The translations under genes and the position numbers were made by a program. Positions 1 through 5,936 of a DNA stretch of 11,524 bases are shown in pieces. The number at the start of each line of letters is the position of its first letter. Position 1 is the first letter of the stretch. The DNA comes from Chthoniobacterales bacterium. GTDB lineage: Bacteria; Verrucomicrobiota; Verrucomicrobiia; Chthoniobacterales; UBA10450. The stretch is from the NCBI GenBank assembly GCA_013695925.1, contig JACCZO010000402.1, forward strand, positions 1 through 11,524. The letters run 5' to 3'. The notes beneath the pieces are model-generated. The model made no database searches. It was not told the DNA's origin and saw only the letters and a program-made list of their open reading frames with translations.

Positions 1-1720
1 CGATCATCTCGCGGTTGCCCGGTTCGCGAAAAAATTGCGCGATACTGGCCCCGACCACTTCCCCGACGTCGGCGATGCGCTGCAATTCCTCCTCGGTCGC
101 CTCCATCAGCGCGTCAAGATTCGGGAAATGATCGGCCAGGGCTCGCGCCGCGCTTACTCCGACGTGCAGGATTCCGATGCCAAAAAGGAGGCGCCAGAGC
201 GGTTGTTTTTTGCTTCGCTCAATCGCGCCCAGCAGGTTGGCCACGCTCTTCTCCCCCATCCGCTCCAAGCCGGAGAGCTGCTCGCTCGTTAGGCAATAGA
301 TGTCGCTCACTTCGCGGACCAATTCTTGGCCGACGAGCTGTTCGACCATTGCTTCGCCCAGCCCCTCGATGTCCATCGCGCCGCGCGAAGCGAAATGCTC
401 AACCCGCCGCTTCAACTGCGCCGGGCACTGCGCATTTACGCAACGGACCGCGACCTGTCCTTCATCCTTCACCACCTTGCTCCCGCAGACCGGACATTTC
501 GTCGGCATCCGAAATTTCTTTTCAGATCGGTTGCGCAGATCCGTCCGCACGCTCACCACCGCCGGGATCACCTCCCCGGCTTTTTCGATCACGACCGTGT
601 CGCCGATCCGGATGTCTTTGCGCTCGATCTCGTCTTCGTTATGGAGCGTGGCGCGGGCCACCGTACTGCCGGAAACGACCACCGGTTCGAGCGCTGCCAC
701 CGGCGTCAGCACGCCAGTCCGGCCGACCTGGATGAGAATCTGGAGCAGCTTCGTCTCCACCCGCTCGGCTTCATATTTGAAAGCCATCGCCCAGCGGGGC
801 GACTTCGCGGTCATGCCTAACGAATCACGCTGAGCGAAAGAATCGACCTTCACGACCGCGCCGTCGGTCTCGTAAACGAAATCGTGCCGCAACTTTTCCA
901 GCTCTCGAATCGCGGCTCGAATTTCCTCGAGCGAAGTCGCCGGCCACCAGCGCTCGCTGCAGGGCAATCCAAACCTCTTGAGCAGCGCGAAGAGTTTCGC
1001 GTGATGGGTGAGCTCAATTCCCTCGACCGCCCCGGTCCCGTAAAAAATCACGCCTAACGGGCGCTGCGCCGTGATCGCGGGGTCGAGCTGTTTCAGGGAA
1101 CCGGCCGCCGAGTTTCGCGGGTTCGCAAACACCGGGAGACCGGCTTCGGTCCGCTCCGCATTCAGCTTCGCAAACCCGTCTTTGGTCATGAACACTTCCC
1201 CCCGGACCTCGAAAAGCCGCGGCGCGTCGCCTTTCAACTGCTTCGGCACGGAGCGGATGGTGCGGATGTTCTGCGTAATGTCATCGCCCACCGTGCCGTC
1301 GCCGCGAGTGGCGGCGTATTGCAGGCGGCCCTCTTCGTAGAGGAGCGAGACGGCCACTCCATCCACTTTCGGCTCGACCACGACCGGAATTTTTTCGTAA
1401 GGCAGGAGCTTTTCCATCCGCCGGTAGAAGGCGGCGACCTCTTCCTCGGAATAAGTGTTGTCGAGGCTCAGCATCGGCGCGCGATGCGTGACTTGGGAAA
1501 AAGCCTTGAGGGGTTCGCCCCCCACTCGCCGGGTCGGCGAATCGGCCGTGATGAGCTGCGGATAACGCTCCTCGAGGTCGAGCATCTCGCGGTAAAGCCG
1601 ATCGTAATCGCGATCCGAAATCGTCGGCGCAGCCTCCTCGTAGTAACGGCGGTTGTGTGCCACGATCTCGCCGCGCAAGGCCGCGATCCGCTGGGCCGCT
1701 GAAGCTTCCGTTTCCGCCAT
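1..1720 (-). CDS. ligA: NAD-dependent DNA ligase LigA (C-terminus outside window)
   Basis: Seals nicks during replication and repair, using NAD+ to adenylate an active-site lysine. Reading the minus strand from the ATG at 1720-1718 gives 573 open codons without a stop. The N-terminal Ia-type region (HNRRYYEEA near residue 22, SDRDYDRL near 35) precedes the adenylation motif EPKVDG with nucleophile K118. The NPRNSAAGSLKQ motif (about 200-211) and an OB-fold follow. A Cys4 zinc finger (C409, C412, C427, C432) leads into helix-hairpin-helix repeats to about 560. The family is usually 660-700 aa, so roughly 100 residues, mainly the BRCT domain, lie beyond base 1. No strong Shine-Dalgarno is seen, but MAETEASAAQRIAALR is a normal family N-terminus. 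It contains three copies of the octamer GCCTAACG/CGTTAGGC (287, 815, 1052). Plus-strand ORFs over this region are shadows. Confidence 0.97.
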   Translation of the reverse strand, partial: MAETEASAAQRIAALRGEIVAHNRRYYEEAAPTISDRDYDRLYREMLDLEERYPQLITADSPTRRVGGEPLKAFSQVTHRAPMLSLDNTYSEEEVAAFYRRMEKLLPYEKIPVVVEPKVDGVAVSLLYEEGRLQYAATRGDGTVGDDITQNIRTIRSVPKQLKGDAPRLFEVRGEVFMTKDGFAKLNAERTEAGLPVFANPRNSAAGSLKQLDPAITAQRPLGVIFYGTGAVEGIELTHHAKLFALLKRFGLPCSERWWPATSLEEIRAAIRELEKLRHDFVYETDGAVVKVDSFAQRDSLGMTAKSPRWAMAFKYEAERVETKLLQILIQVGRTGVLTPVAALEPVVVSGSTVARATLHNEDEIERKDIRIGDTVVIEKAGEVIPAVVSVRTDLRNRSEKKFRMPTKCPVCGSKVVKDEGQVAVRCVNAQCPAQLKRRVEHFASRGAMDIEGLGEAMVEQLVGQELVREVSDIYCLTSEQLSGLERMGEKSVANLLGAIERSKKQPLWRLLFGIGILHVGVSAARALADHFPNLDALMEATEEELQRIADVGEVVGASIAQFFREPGNREMI

Positions 1721-2078
1721 GAGCGATCATACAAATCGCCGCGCAATCGGCAATCTCCGGTCGCCGGGGAGGAAAGAAGTCCAGGCCGGGCGAATGCGAG
1801 AGCGGCGTTGAACGAAAGGTTTTGTTCACGACCAGGCCACGGGCCGCCCAACTGCCAAACGGCCCAGCCTTGGCTAGCGAAGAGGTCAAAAAGGACAAGG
1901 ACGACCAACGGAGAAGTTTCTTCGTACACATGATACGCAGCTCCCAACGCGATTTTCACGCCCAACGAGCCAAAACTTCACAACCTTCCTATCCCTCGGC
2001 CTAAAAAAAATTGCCCGAAAACAAGCGCGCCCGTCAGTCCGGGCACGAAGGAAGGGAAACCTAAACCGGAGGAAAGTT
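1721..2078. other. Intergenic region between ligA and the small membrane protein pair
   Basis: This 358-base stretch separates the divergent ligA (minus) and the small membrane genes (plus), so it should carry promoters for both. I see no convincing gene in it. Two minus-strand frames starting at 1931 (ATG) and about 1965 (TTG) are open here but run several hundred bases into ligA in other frames. A weak plus-strand promoter candidate is TTCACA (1977-1982) with CTAAAA (2001-2006), spacer 18. An A8 run lies at 2003-2010 and a GC hairpin at 2029-2044 in the presumed leader of the next gene. No known riboswitch or RNA gene was recognised. Confidence 0.5.
2003..2045 (-). terminator. Possible minus-strand intrinsic terminator
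   Basis: Read on the minus strand, TGCCCG (2045-2040) pairs with CGGGCA (2017-2012) and is followed directly by A and eight T (2011-2003). An alternative inner stem pairs 2029-2033 with 2040-2044. The stem is only 6 bp with a 22-nt loop, so it is weak. No minus-strand gene ends just upstream. If it works, it would stop lpd read-through running antisense to the two small membrane genes. The A8 run could instead simply be an AT-rich promoter element for the plus strand. Confidence 0.25.
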
Positions 2079-2228
2079 ATGTTGTGGACAATATTCGTTA
2101 TTCTGTTGGTGCTGTGGCTTCTCGGATTTGTCGGGGGCTATGCGTTCGGCGGCTTCATTCACATCCTGCTTGTGATTGCCATCGTCGTTCTGATCATTAA
2201 TCTCGTCTCCGGCCGGCGCGGAGTTTGA
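2079..2228 (+). CDS. 49-aa DUF5670 / lmo0937-family membrane protein
   Basis: A tiny integral membrane protein too short for most ORF calling. It starts with MLWTIFVILLVLWLLGF, continues through a glycine/aromatic turn (GGYAFGGF, residues 19-26) into a second hydrophobic helix (about 28-43), and ends in the basic tail GRRGV. This two-helix layout is typical of the DUF5670 (lmo0937) family, which is widespread and functionally uncharacterised, often in general-stress contexts. The ATG is preceded at good spacing by a strong Shine-Dalgarno (GGAGGAAAG, 2068-2076). The next gene starts 7 bases after its TGA, so the two form an operon and are probably translationally coupled. Family assignment is from recognition of the sequence pattern; function is unknown. 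Confidence 0.88.
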   Translation: MLWTIFVILLVLWLLGFVGGYAFGGFIHILLVIAIVVLIINLVSGRRGV

Positions 2229-2235
2229 GACCTTT

Positions 2236-2454
2236 GTGAAACCAGCTGGCATCATCGGCATCATCCTTATCGTCGTTGGCATTATTGCCCTCGCCTATGG
2301 AGGATTTAGCTTCAAGGAGCACAAAAAGGATGTGGACGTTGGTCCGGTGCAGATCGGGCATACCGAGACGCATTCGGTTCCTTTCCCGCCGATTCTCGGT
2401 GGCCTCGCCATCGCTGGCGGGATTGTGCTCGTGATCGTCGGCAGTCGAAAATAG
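2236..2454 (+). CDS. 72-aa two-helix membrane protein, function unknown
   Basis: Starts at GTG 2236, 7 bases after the preceding stop, with no clear Shine-Dalgarno of its own, which suggests translation is coupled to the upstream gene. Helix 1 (about residues 4-23, IIGIILIVVGIIALAYGG) is followed by a charged, probably extracytoplasmic stretch (about 25-50, KEHKKDVDVG then HTETHS). Helix 2 (about 52-69, GGLAIAGGIVLVIVG) ends in SRK. Similar small proteins with a PLPP/PFPP-type segment before the second helix occur in Acidobacteria and Verrucomicrobia next to stress-type membrane peptides, and are sometimes filed under DUF3185-like names. I cannot give a function. The sequence composition is clearly that of a coding membrane protein. 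Confidence 0.8.
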   Translation: MKPAGIIGIILIVVGIIALAYGGFSFKEHKKDVDVGPVQIGHTETHSVPFPPILGGLAIAGGIVLVIVGSRK

Positions 2455-2459
2455 CGCGC

Positions 2460-2505
2460 CGGCCCATGGGCCGCGGCAATCGAGCCGGGGGCAGGTGCCC
2501 CCGGC
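2460..2505. terminator. GC-rich palindrome and hairpin between convergent genes
   Basis: Two perfect inverted repeats sit in the 60-base gap between the convergent small membrane gene (plus, ends 2454) and lpd (minus, ends 2515). The first is the 14-bp palindrome CGGCCCATGGGCCG at 2460-2473. The second is a 10-bp stem at 2484-2493 / 2496-2505 (GCCGGGGGCA / TGCCCCCGGC). Neither is followed by a T-run on either strand. A bidirectional terminator or mRNA 3'-end stabiliser is plausible from position, but an intrinsic terminator is not shown. Confidence 0.45.
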
Positions 2506-2514
2506 ACTCGCTCG

Positions 2515-3894
2515 CTAAAGGTGAATGGCGTGGCCAAATGCCTGGCCCGCCGCTTCGTGCACTGACTCGCTCAAAGTTGGGTGCGCGTGGATCGTCGCCT
2601 CGATCTCTTCGTAGGTCGCTTCCAGCGTCATCGCCAAGCCCAGTTCGGCGATCATCTCGGTTGCTTCCGGACCGATGATATGCGCGCCCAAAATCTCGCC
2701 GTGCGGCTCGCCAATGATCAGCTTGACGAAGCCGTCCGTTTCCCCAATGGCGCGTGCTTTGCCGCTGGCGCTAAAGGGAAATTTGCCGACCCGGAATTTC
2801 TGGCCGGATTCTTTCGCCGCCCGCCCCGTTAGGCCGATGCTCGCCACCTGCGGCTGGCAATAAGTGCAGCCGGGAAATTCCCGAACCTTGCGCGGCTCCG
2901 TCTCCCCGAACATTCCCTCCACTGTCTGGATCGCTTCCCAACTCGCGACATGCGCCAGCAAGGGCGGCCCGATAATGTCTCCCGCCGCGTAGACGCCTTT
3001 GGCGCTCGTTTCGTAGCAATCGTCCGTCTTGATGTAGCCGCGATCCGTCAGCTGGAGTGTGAGTTTTCCCCCGGGCAGGAGCGGCACGACTCCGATCGCG
3101 ACCAGGCAAACATCCGCTTCAATCGTTTCCGGTGCCTTGCCTTCCACCGTTACCCGCAGGCCAGCTTTGGTCGTTTCGGTCTTGGTTGTCTTCGTGTTCG
3201 TCAGAATTTTAATCCCCTGCTTCGTTAGGGATTTTTCCAGGGTTTGTGAGACCTCGGAATCCTCGACCGGGAGAACGTTAGGCAACATTTCGATCAGGGT
3301 GACTTTCGTCCCAAAAGCGTTGTAGAAATAGGCGAACTCTACCCCGATCGCGCCCGCGCCGATGATCACCATGCTCTTCGGCTGCGGGTCCAGAATCATG
3401 GCCTCGCGGCTCCCGATCACTCGTTTCCCATCGAAGGGTAAGCCCGGCAGCGGCCGTGACACGACCCCGGTGGAGACAAGGATTTTCGGCGCCAGGTGCG
3501 TCTCGGTCTTTCCGTCAGCCAGCTTCACCAAGACTTCGCCGGCTTTATCCATCGCCGCTTCCCCCCGGATGTAATCGACCTTGTTTTTCTTGAAGAGGAA
3601 TTCGATCCCCGCCGCGTTCTTATCCGAGACATCGCGCGAGCGCTTGATCACCTTGCTCCAGTCGAACGAGAGGCCTTCGATCGTGAAACCGAAGTCGCCC
3701 GCCCGATGTTTCATCAGGTGGTAAAGCTCGGCGTTACGCAGGAGCGACTTGGTCGGGATGCAGCCCCAGTTCAGACAGGTGCCGCCGGCGCGCTCTTTTT
3801 CCACGCAGGCGACTTTTTTCCCGAGTTGCGCGGCCCGGATGGCGCCGACATAGCCGGCCGGACCGCCGCCGATGACGATGAGGTCGTATTTCAT
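2515..3894 (-). CDS. lpdA: Dihydrolipoyl dehydrogenase (E3 component)
   Basis: FAD-dependent disulfide oxidoreductase that reoxidises dihydrolipoamide of 2-oxoacid dehydrogenase complexes (or glycine cleavage) with NAD+. From ATG 3894 the protein has 459 aa, normal for the family. Visible features are the N-terminal FAD Rossmann motif GGGPAGYV (about residues 9-16), the redox disulfide GGTCLNWGC (C40, C45) and the NAD-binding motif GAGAIGVEFA near 180. The second FAD motif is AAGDI near 310. The C-terminal catalytic pair is HAHPTLSE (His and Glu near 438-443). A TTG at 3906 would add four residues, but ATG gives the usual MKYDLIVIGGG start. No E1 or E2 gene is adjacent, so the partner complex cannot be told from here. 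It contains two octamer copies (2827, 3276) and one near-copy (3223). A TPR-protein remnant lies just upstream on the same strand. Confidence 0.95.
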   Translation of the reverse strand: MKYDLIVIGGGPAGYVGAIRAAQLGKKVACVEKERAGGTCLNWGCIPTKSLLRNAELYHLMKHRAGDFGFTIEGLSFDWSKVIKRSRDVSDKNAAGIEFLFKKNKVDYIRGEAAMDKAGEVLVKLADGKTETHLAPKILVSTGVVSRPLPGLPFDGKRVIGSREAMILDPQPKSMVIIGAGAIGVEFAYFYNAFGTKVTLIEMLPNVLPVEDSEVSQTLEKSLTKQGIKILTNTKTTKTETTKAGLRVTVEGKAPETIEADVCLVAIGVVPLLPGGKLTLQLTDRGYIKTDDCYETSAKGVYAAGDIIGPPLLAHVASWEAIQTVEGMFGETEPRKVREFPGCTYCQPQVASIGLTGRAAKESGQKFRVGKFPFSASGKARAIGETDGFVKLIIGEPHGEILGAHIIGPEATEMIAELGLAMTLEATYEEIEATIHAHPTLSESVHEAAGQAFGHAIHL

Positions 3895-3936
3895 TCCGGC
3901 CCGCAATCTATGCAGACGGGCAACCGTCGCCAGTCG

Positions 3937-4593
3937 TTAGGCGAACAATCGCTCAGCCCTGCTTTTGGTGTTTCGCGAGCAGGCTTTGAAAGCCGGATCA
4001 TCGCGCAAAGGATCGGCAGCTGGGTCCAACTTGAGCACATTGACGGTGAGATCGCTCGGGCGGCTGAGGAGCCCATCGAGCAGCTCGATCGCTTTCGCGT
4101 TCTCGCCGGTGAGCGCGTATACCTCGGCCAACACGGCTGTATAACCCGGCCCTTCAAAGGCGTCGCGTGATTCGGGCCGCAGGGCGACGGCTCGCTTCCC
4201 CTCCGCGATCGCTGCCTCTTTCTCGCCCAGATGAGCGAGCGCAAGGGCGAGAAGCTTGTGCCGGGCAGGGTCGTCAGGCGCCTGCTTCAGCGCCGCCTCA
4301 GCCTTGGCTTTGGCGCGCTCAAATGCAGTCCTGGCCTCGTTCGCGCGTGCGAGCTTGTCGAGCGCCACACCTTCCATCAGCGCAGTTTCGATGGCGCCGT
4401 GCGGGTTCCCGTTCGTCTCTTCTAACGGATACTGACGCCGTATCGATCGCCTGCTCGAACTCAGCCAGCTCAGCCGGTAGACATTAAGGTCGCCGCGCGC
4501 TACGAGCGGCAACTGCGCCTTCATCGAGTGCAAAGCCGGGGAGAATGGGCGCAGCGCTTCACTCGTTTCTTCGGCACTGAAATTTGCGCTCAA
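3937..4593 (-). pseudogene. Remnant of a large TPR-repeat protein, frameshifted
   Basis: The 218-codon frame encodes TPR-type helices (residues about 70-200) ending in VLKLDPAADPLRDDPAF. This is the terminal motif of big multidomain TPR proteins with kinase, cyclase or TolB_N front ends; the 5937-8405 protein ends similarly (FLKLHPYWDSLRGDPRF). It appears broken. (1) The only initiator is TTG at 4593, with an in-frame stop at 4609-4611, so the N-terminal domains are missing. (2) After DPAFKA the frame gives CSRNTKSRAERLFA, whereas one base over reads LLAKHQKQG then stop (TGA at 3955-3953), the family-like ending. (3) Residues about 38-58 (VYRLSWLSSSRR) look out of frame, while the alternative frame there reads PAELAEFEQAIDTAS. 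These shifts are my reading by eye; sequencing error is the alternative. Its stop lies inside an octamer copy (3935-3942). Confidence 0.65.
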
Positions 4594-4595
4594 CC

Positions 4596-4610
4596 GATCG
4601 TCTGTCGATC
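4596..4610. promoter_or_regulatory. Inverted repeat upstream of the peptide/SagB operon
   Basis: GATCG-N5-CGATC at 4596-4610 lies in the 74-base gap upstream of the 55-codon ORF. It is about 57 bases before that start codon, where an operator or upstream promoter element could sit. GATCG/CGATC words are common in this GC-rich sequence, so chance is a real possibility. I found no convincing -35/-10 pair beside it. Confidence 0.2.
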
Positions 4611-4667
4611 AAGCTCGACATTTCGCCGCCTTATTGATTTTCTCGTGCAAAGAAAGGAAAGCTCATA

Positions 4668-4835
4668 ATGCCGACGAAAAAAACGCCAAAAAAAAAGCCT
4701 GCCAATGCCGAGAACGAAGGAAAGGAGATCCTTGAAATCTTCAACCGCATCCAAAAGACTGAAAAGGAATTGCAACTTGAACTTGTGCAGCTCAAGAAGC
4801 ACCTCGAAATGAATCGCTTCTACAGGTCGTTGTGA
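4668..4835 (+). CDS. 55-aa lysine-rich peptide coupled to SagB-type dehydrogenase; candidate precursor peptide
   Basis: Not a family I recognise. The ATG at 4668 has an AAAGGAAA Shine-Dalgarno (4653-4660). Its TGA (4833-4835) overlaps the ATG of the dehydrogenase by one base (TGATG), indicating translational coupling. Residues 2-10 are very basic (PTKKTPKKK). Residues about 18-48 form an amphipathic, probably coiled-coil helix rich in Glu, Lys, Leu and Gln. The C-terminus is MNRFYRSL, with aromatic and basic residues. There is no Cys, only one Ser (next to last), and Thr only at 3, 6 and 31, so a classic azole-forming core is absent. By position it could be the substrate or a partner of the neighbouring enzyme. 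It could equally be a small accessory or leader protein. Base composition is more AT-rich than the flanking genes. Confidence 0.6.
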   Translation: MPTKKTPKKKPANAENEGKEILEIFNRIQKTEKELQLELVQLKKHLEMNRFYRSL

Positions 4836-5896
4836 TGGCGACCGGCACGGGTCGGCTAAGACGGGCCCGGTGCTTGATTGTGTATTGGAAGGGAACGCGA
4901 GTGGTTTTTCACAACTTCGCGAGGCGACTCTCTATCTCCGCACGCCCAATCACGTGGAATGTCCTTCACTTCTTTGACAAGTGGCGAACCCTTCCGGAGG
5001 TAATCGCTCATTTTGAGAGTTACACGCCAGCAAGCGTGCGCGCCAGTATCTCTCAACTGGTAAAGCAGGGATTGCTTGTCGAGAAAGGGTCGCCTCAAGG
5101 CGTGCGTGATGACCGCATCTCAGCGCAGTGGTCGGCCTGGTTGCCCGAAGGGAGCTTTCATTTTTCCACTAAAGACCCAGCTTACACGCGCGATGACTGG
5201 ACTCCCGCTCGGCTGCGCTCGGTCTTGCCGAAGACAGCCCAACCCAAGATCTTTAAGACTGTGCGGGGCCAGAAGAAACAACTTCCCCGGTGCGCTTCGC
5301 CAGCCTCCGAATTTCCCCGAGTTCTCATGTCGCGAAAAACACACAGGCAATTCTCGAAAGCTCCGCTGACGCTGGAAGCTACATCTCAACTACTCTACTT
5401 CACCTGGAGCGCGATCGGCTACTTCCAGGTGCCCGTTTTTGGCAGACTACTGCACAAGACCAGCCCTTCCGGCGGCGCGCGGCATCCCGGGGAGGTTTAC
5501 GTGATGGCGCTGCGCGTCAGGGGTCTGGCACGCGGCCTCTACTATTATCACCCGGGAGATCACACCCTTACGACGATCAGCACGAAGGCCACACCATTTC
5601 GAGCCTGGCGGTATTGCGCTCATCAAGACCATGCAAAAGAGGCGGCGGCACTGTTCATAATGACGGCTGTGTTTCCTCGCACAATGTGGAAATATCAACA
5701 CTCCCGTGCCTACCGGGTTGTGCTTTTGGATGCAGGGCACCTCTGTCAGACGTTCTGCCTTGTCGCTACATGGCTTGGGCTGGCCCCATTCTGCACGGCC
5801 GCGCTACAAGATACGCTCGTGGAAAACGATCTTGGAATCGACGGCATTTCCGAATCCGTGCTGTACGTGGCCGGCGTCGGTGTTCCTCCCGTTTGA
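4835..5896 (+). CDS. SagB/ThcOx (McbC)-type FMN-dependent peptide dehydrogenase, nitroreductase fold
   Basis: 353 aa from ATG 4835; a GTG at 4832 would add one residue. Residues about 1-90 form an extra N-terminal region with a winged-helix look (PASVRASISQLVKQGLL near 65-81), as in SagB relatives that carry peptide-recognition-like N-termini. The nitroreductase domain spans about 160-350. It shows SRKTHRQF near 166 (FMN phosphate contact), SPSGGARHPGEVYV near 210-223, GLYYYHPGDHTL near 235-246, RTMWKYQHSRAYR with the Lys-Tyr pair at 286-287, and LLDAGHLCQTF near 297-307. The Lys-Tyr pair matches the catalytic pair described for azoline oxidases of the McbC/BcerB group. Known members oxidise heterocycles in ribosomal peptides, but no YcaO cyclodehydratase is in the window, so the reaction here is open. 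It is co-translated with the 55-aa ORF and converges with the cyclase gene, whose stop is 40 bases beyond. Confidence 0.85.
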   Translation: MATGTGRLRRARCLIVYWKGTRVVFHNFARRLSISARPITWNVLHFFDKWRTLPEVIAHFESYTPASVRASISQLVKQGLLVEKGSPQGVRDDRISAQWSAWLPEGSFHFSTKDPAYTRDDWTPARLRSVLPKTAQPKIFKTVRGQKKQLPRCASPASEFPRVLMSRKTHRQFSKAPLTLEATSQLLYFTWSAIGYFQVPVFGRLLHKTSPSGGARHPGEVYVMALRVRGLARGLYYYHPGDHTLTTISTKATPFRAWRYCAHQDHAKEAAALFIMTAVFPRTMWKYQHSRAYRVVLLDAGHLCQTFCLVATWLGLAPFCTAALQDTLVENDLGIDGISESVLYVAGVGVPPV

Positions 5897-5897
5897 C

Positions 5898-5920
5898 ACG
5901 GTTGCGGACCCGACAACCGT
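5898..5920. terminator. Hairpin between convergent SagB-like and cyclase genes
   Basis: A perfect 7-bp inverted repeat ACGGTTG (5898-5904) / CAACCGT (5914-5920) with a 9-base loop fills most of the 40-base gap between two converging stop codons. The position suits a bidirectional terminator. No T-run follows on either strand, so this is a positional call only. Confidence 0.4.
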
Positions 5921-5936
5921 ATTCTCATCGGAGACA

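Noticed and set aside
300..833. Overlapping plus-strand ORFs of 128-177 codons at 300-833
   Set aside because: They are antisense to ligA, whose minus-strand frame has all family motifs; the plus-strand translations are Arg/Ser/Pro-rich with no recognisable domains.
1281..1965. Minus-strand ORFs starting at 1931 (216 codons, signal-peptide-like N-terminus) and about 1965 (165 codons)
   Set aside because: Both overlap the ligA coding region by 250-440 bases in other frames and lose any protein-like character there. The 1965 start is TTG, with no ribosome site noticed for either.
4590..4802. 70-codon minus-strand ORF opposite the peptide gene
   Set aside because: The plus-strand 55-codon ORF has the Shine-Dalgarno, the coupled stop/start and a sensible protein composition; the minus frame is its shadow.
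4668..4835. Peptide as an azole-forming or nitrile-hydratase-leader type RiPP precursor
   Set aside because: It has no Cys, only one Ser and no leader motif of those types; kept only as a candidate partner or substrate on positional grounds.
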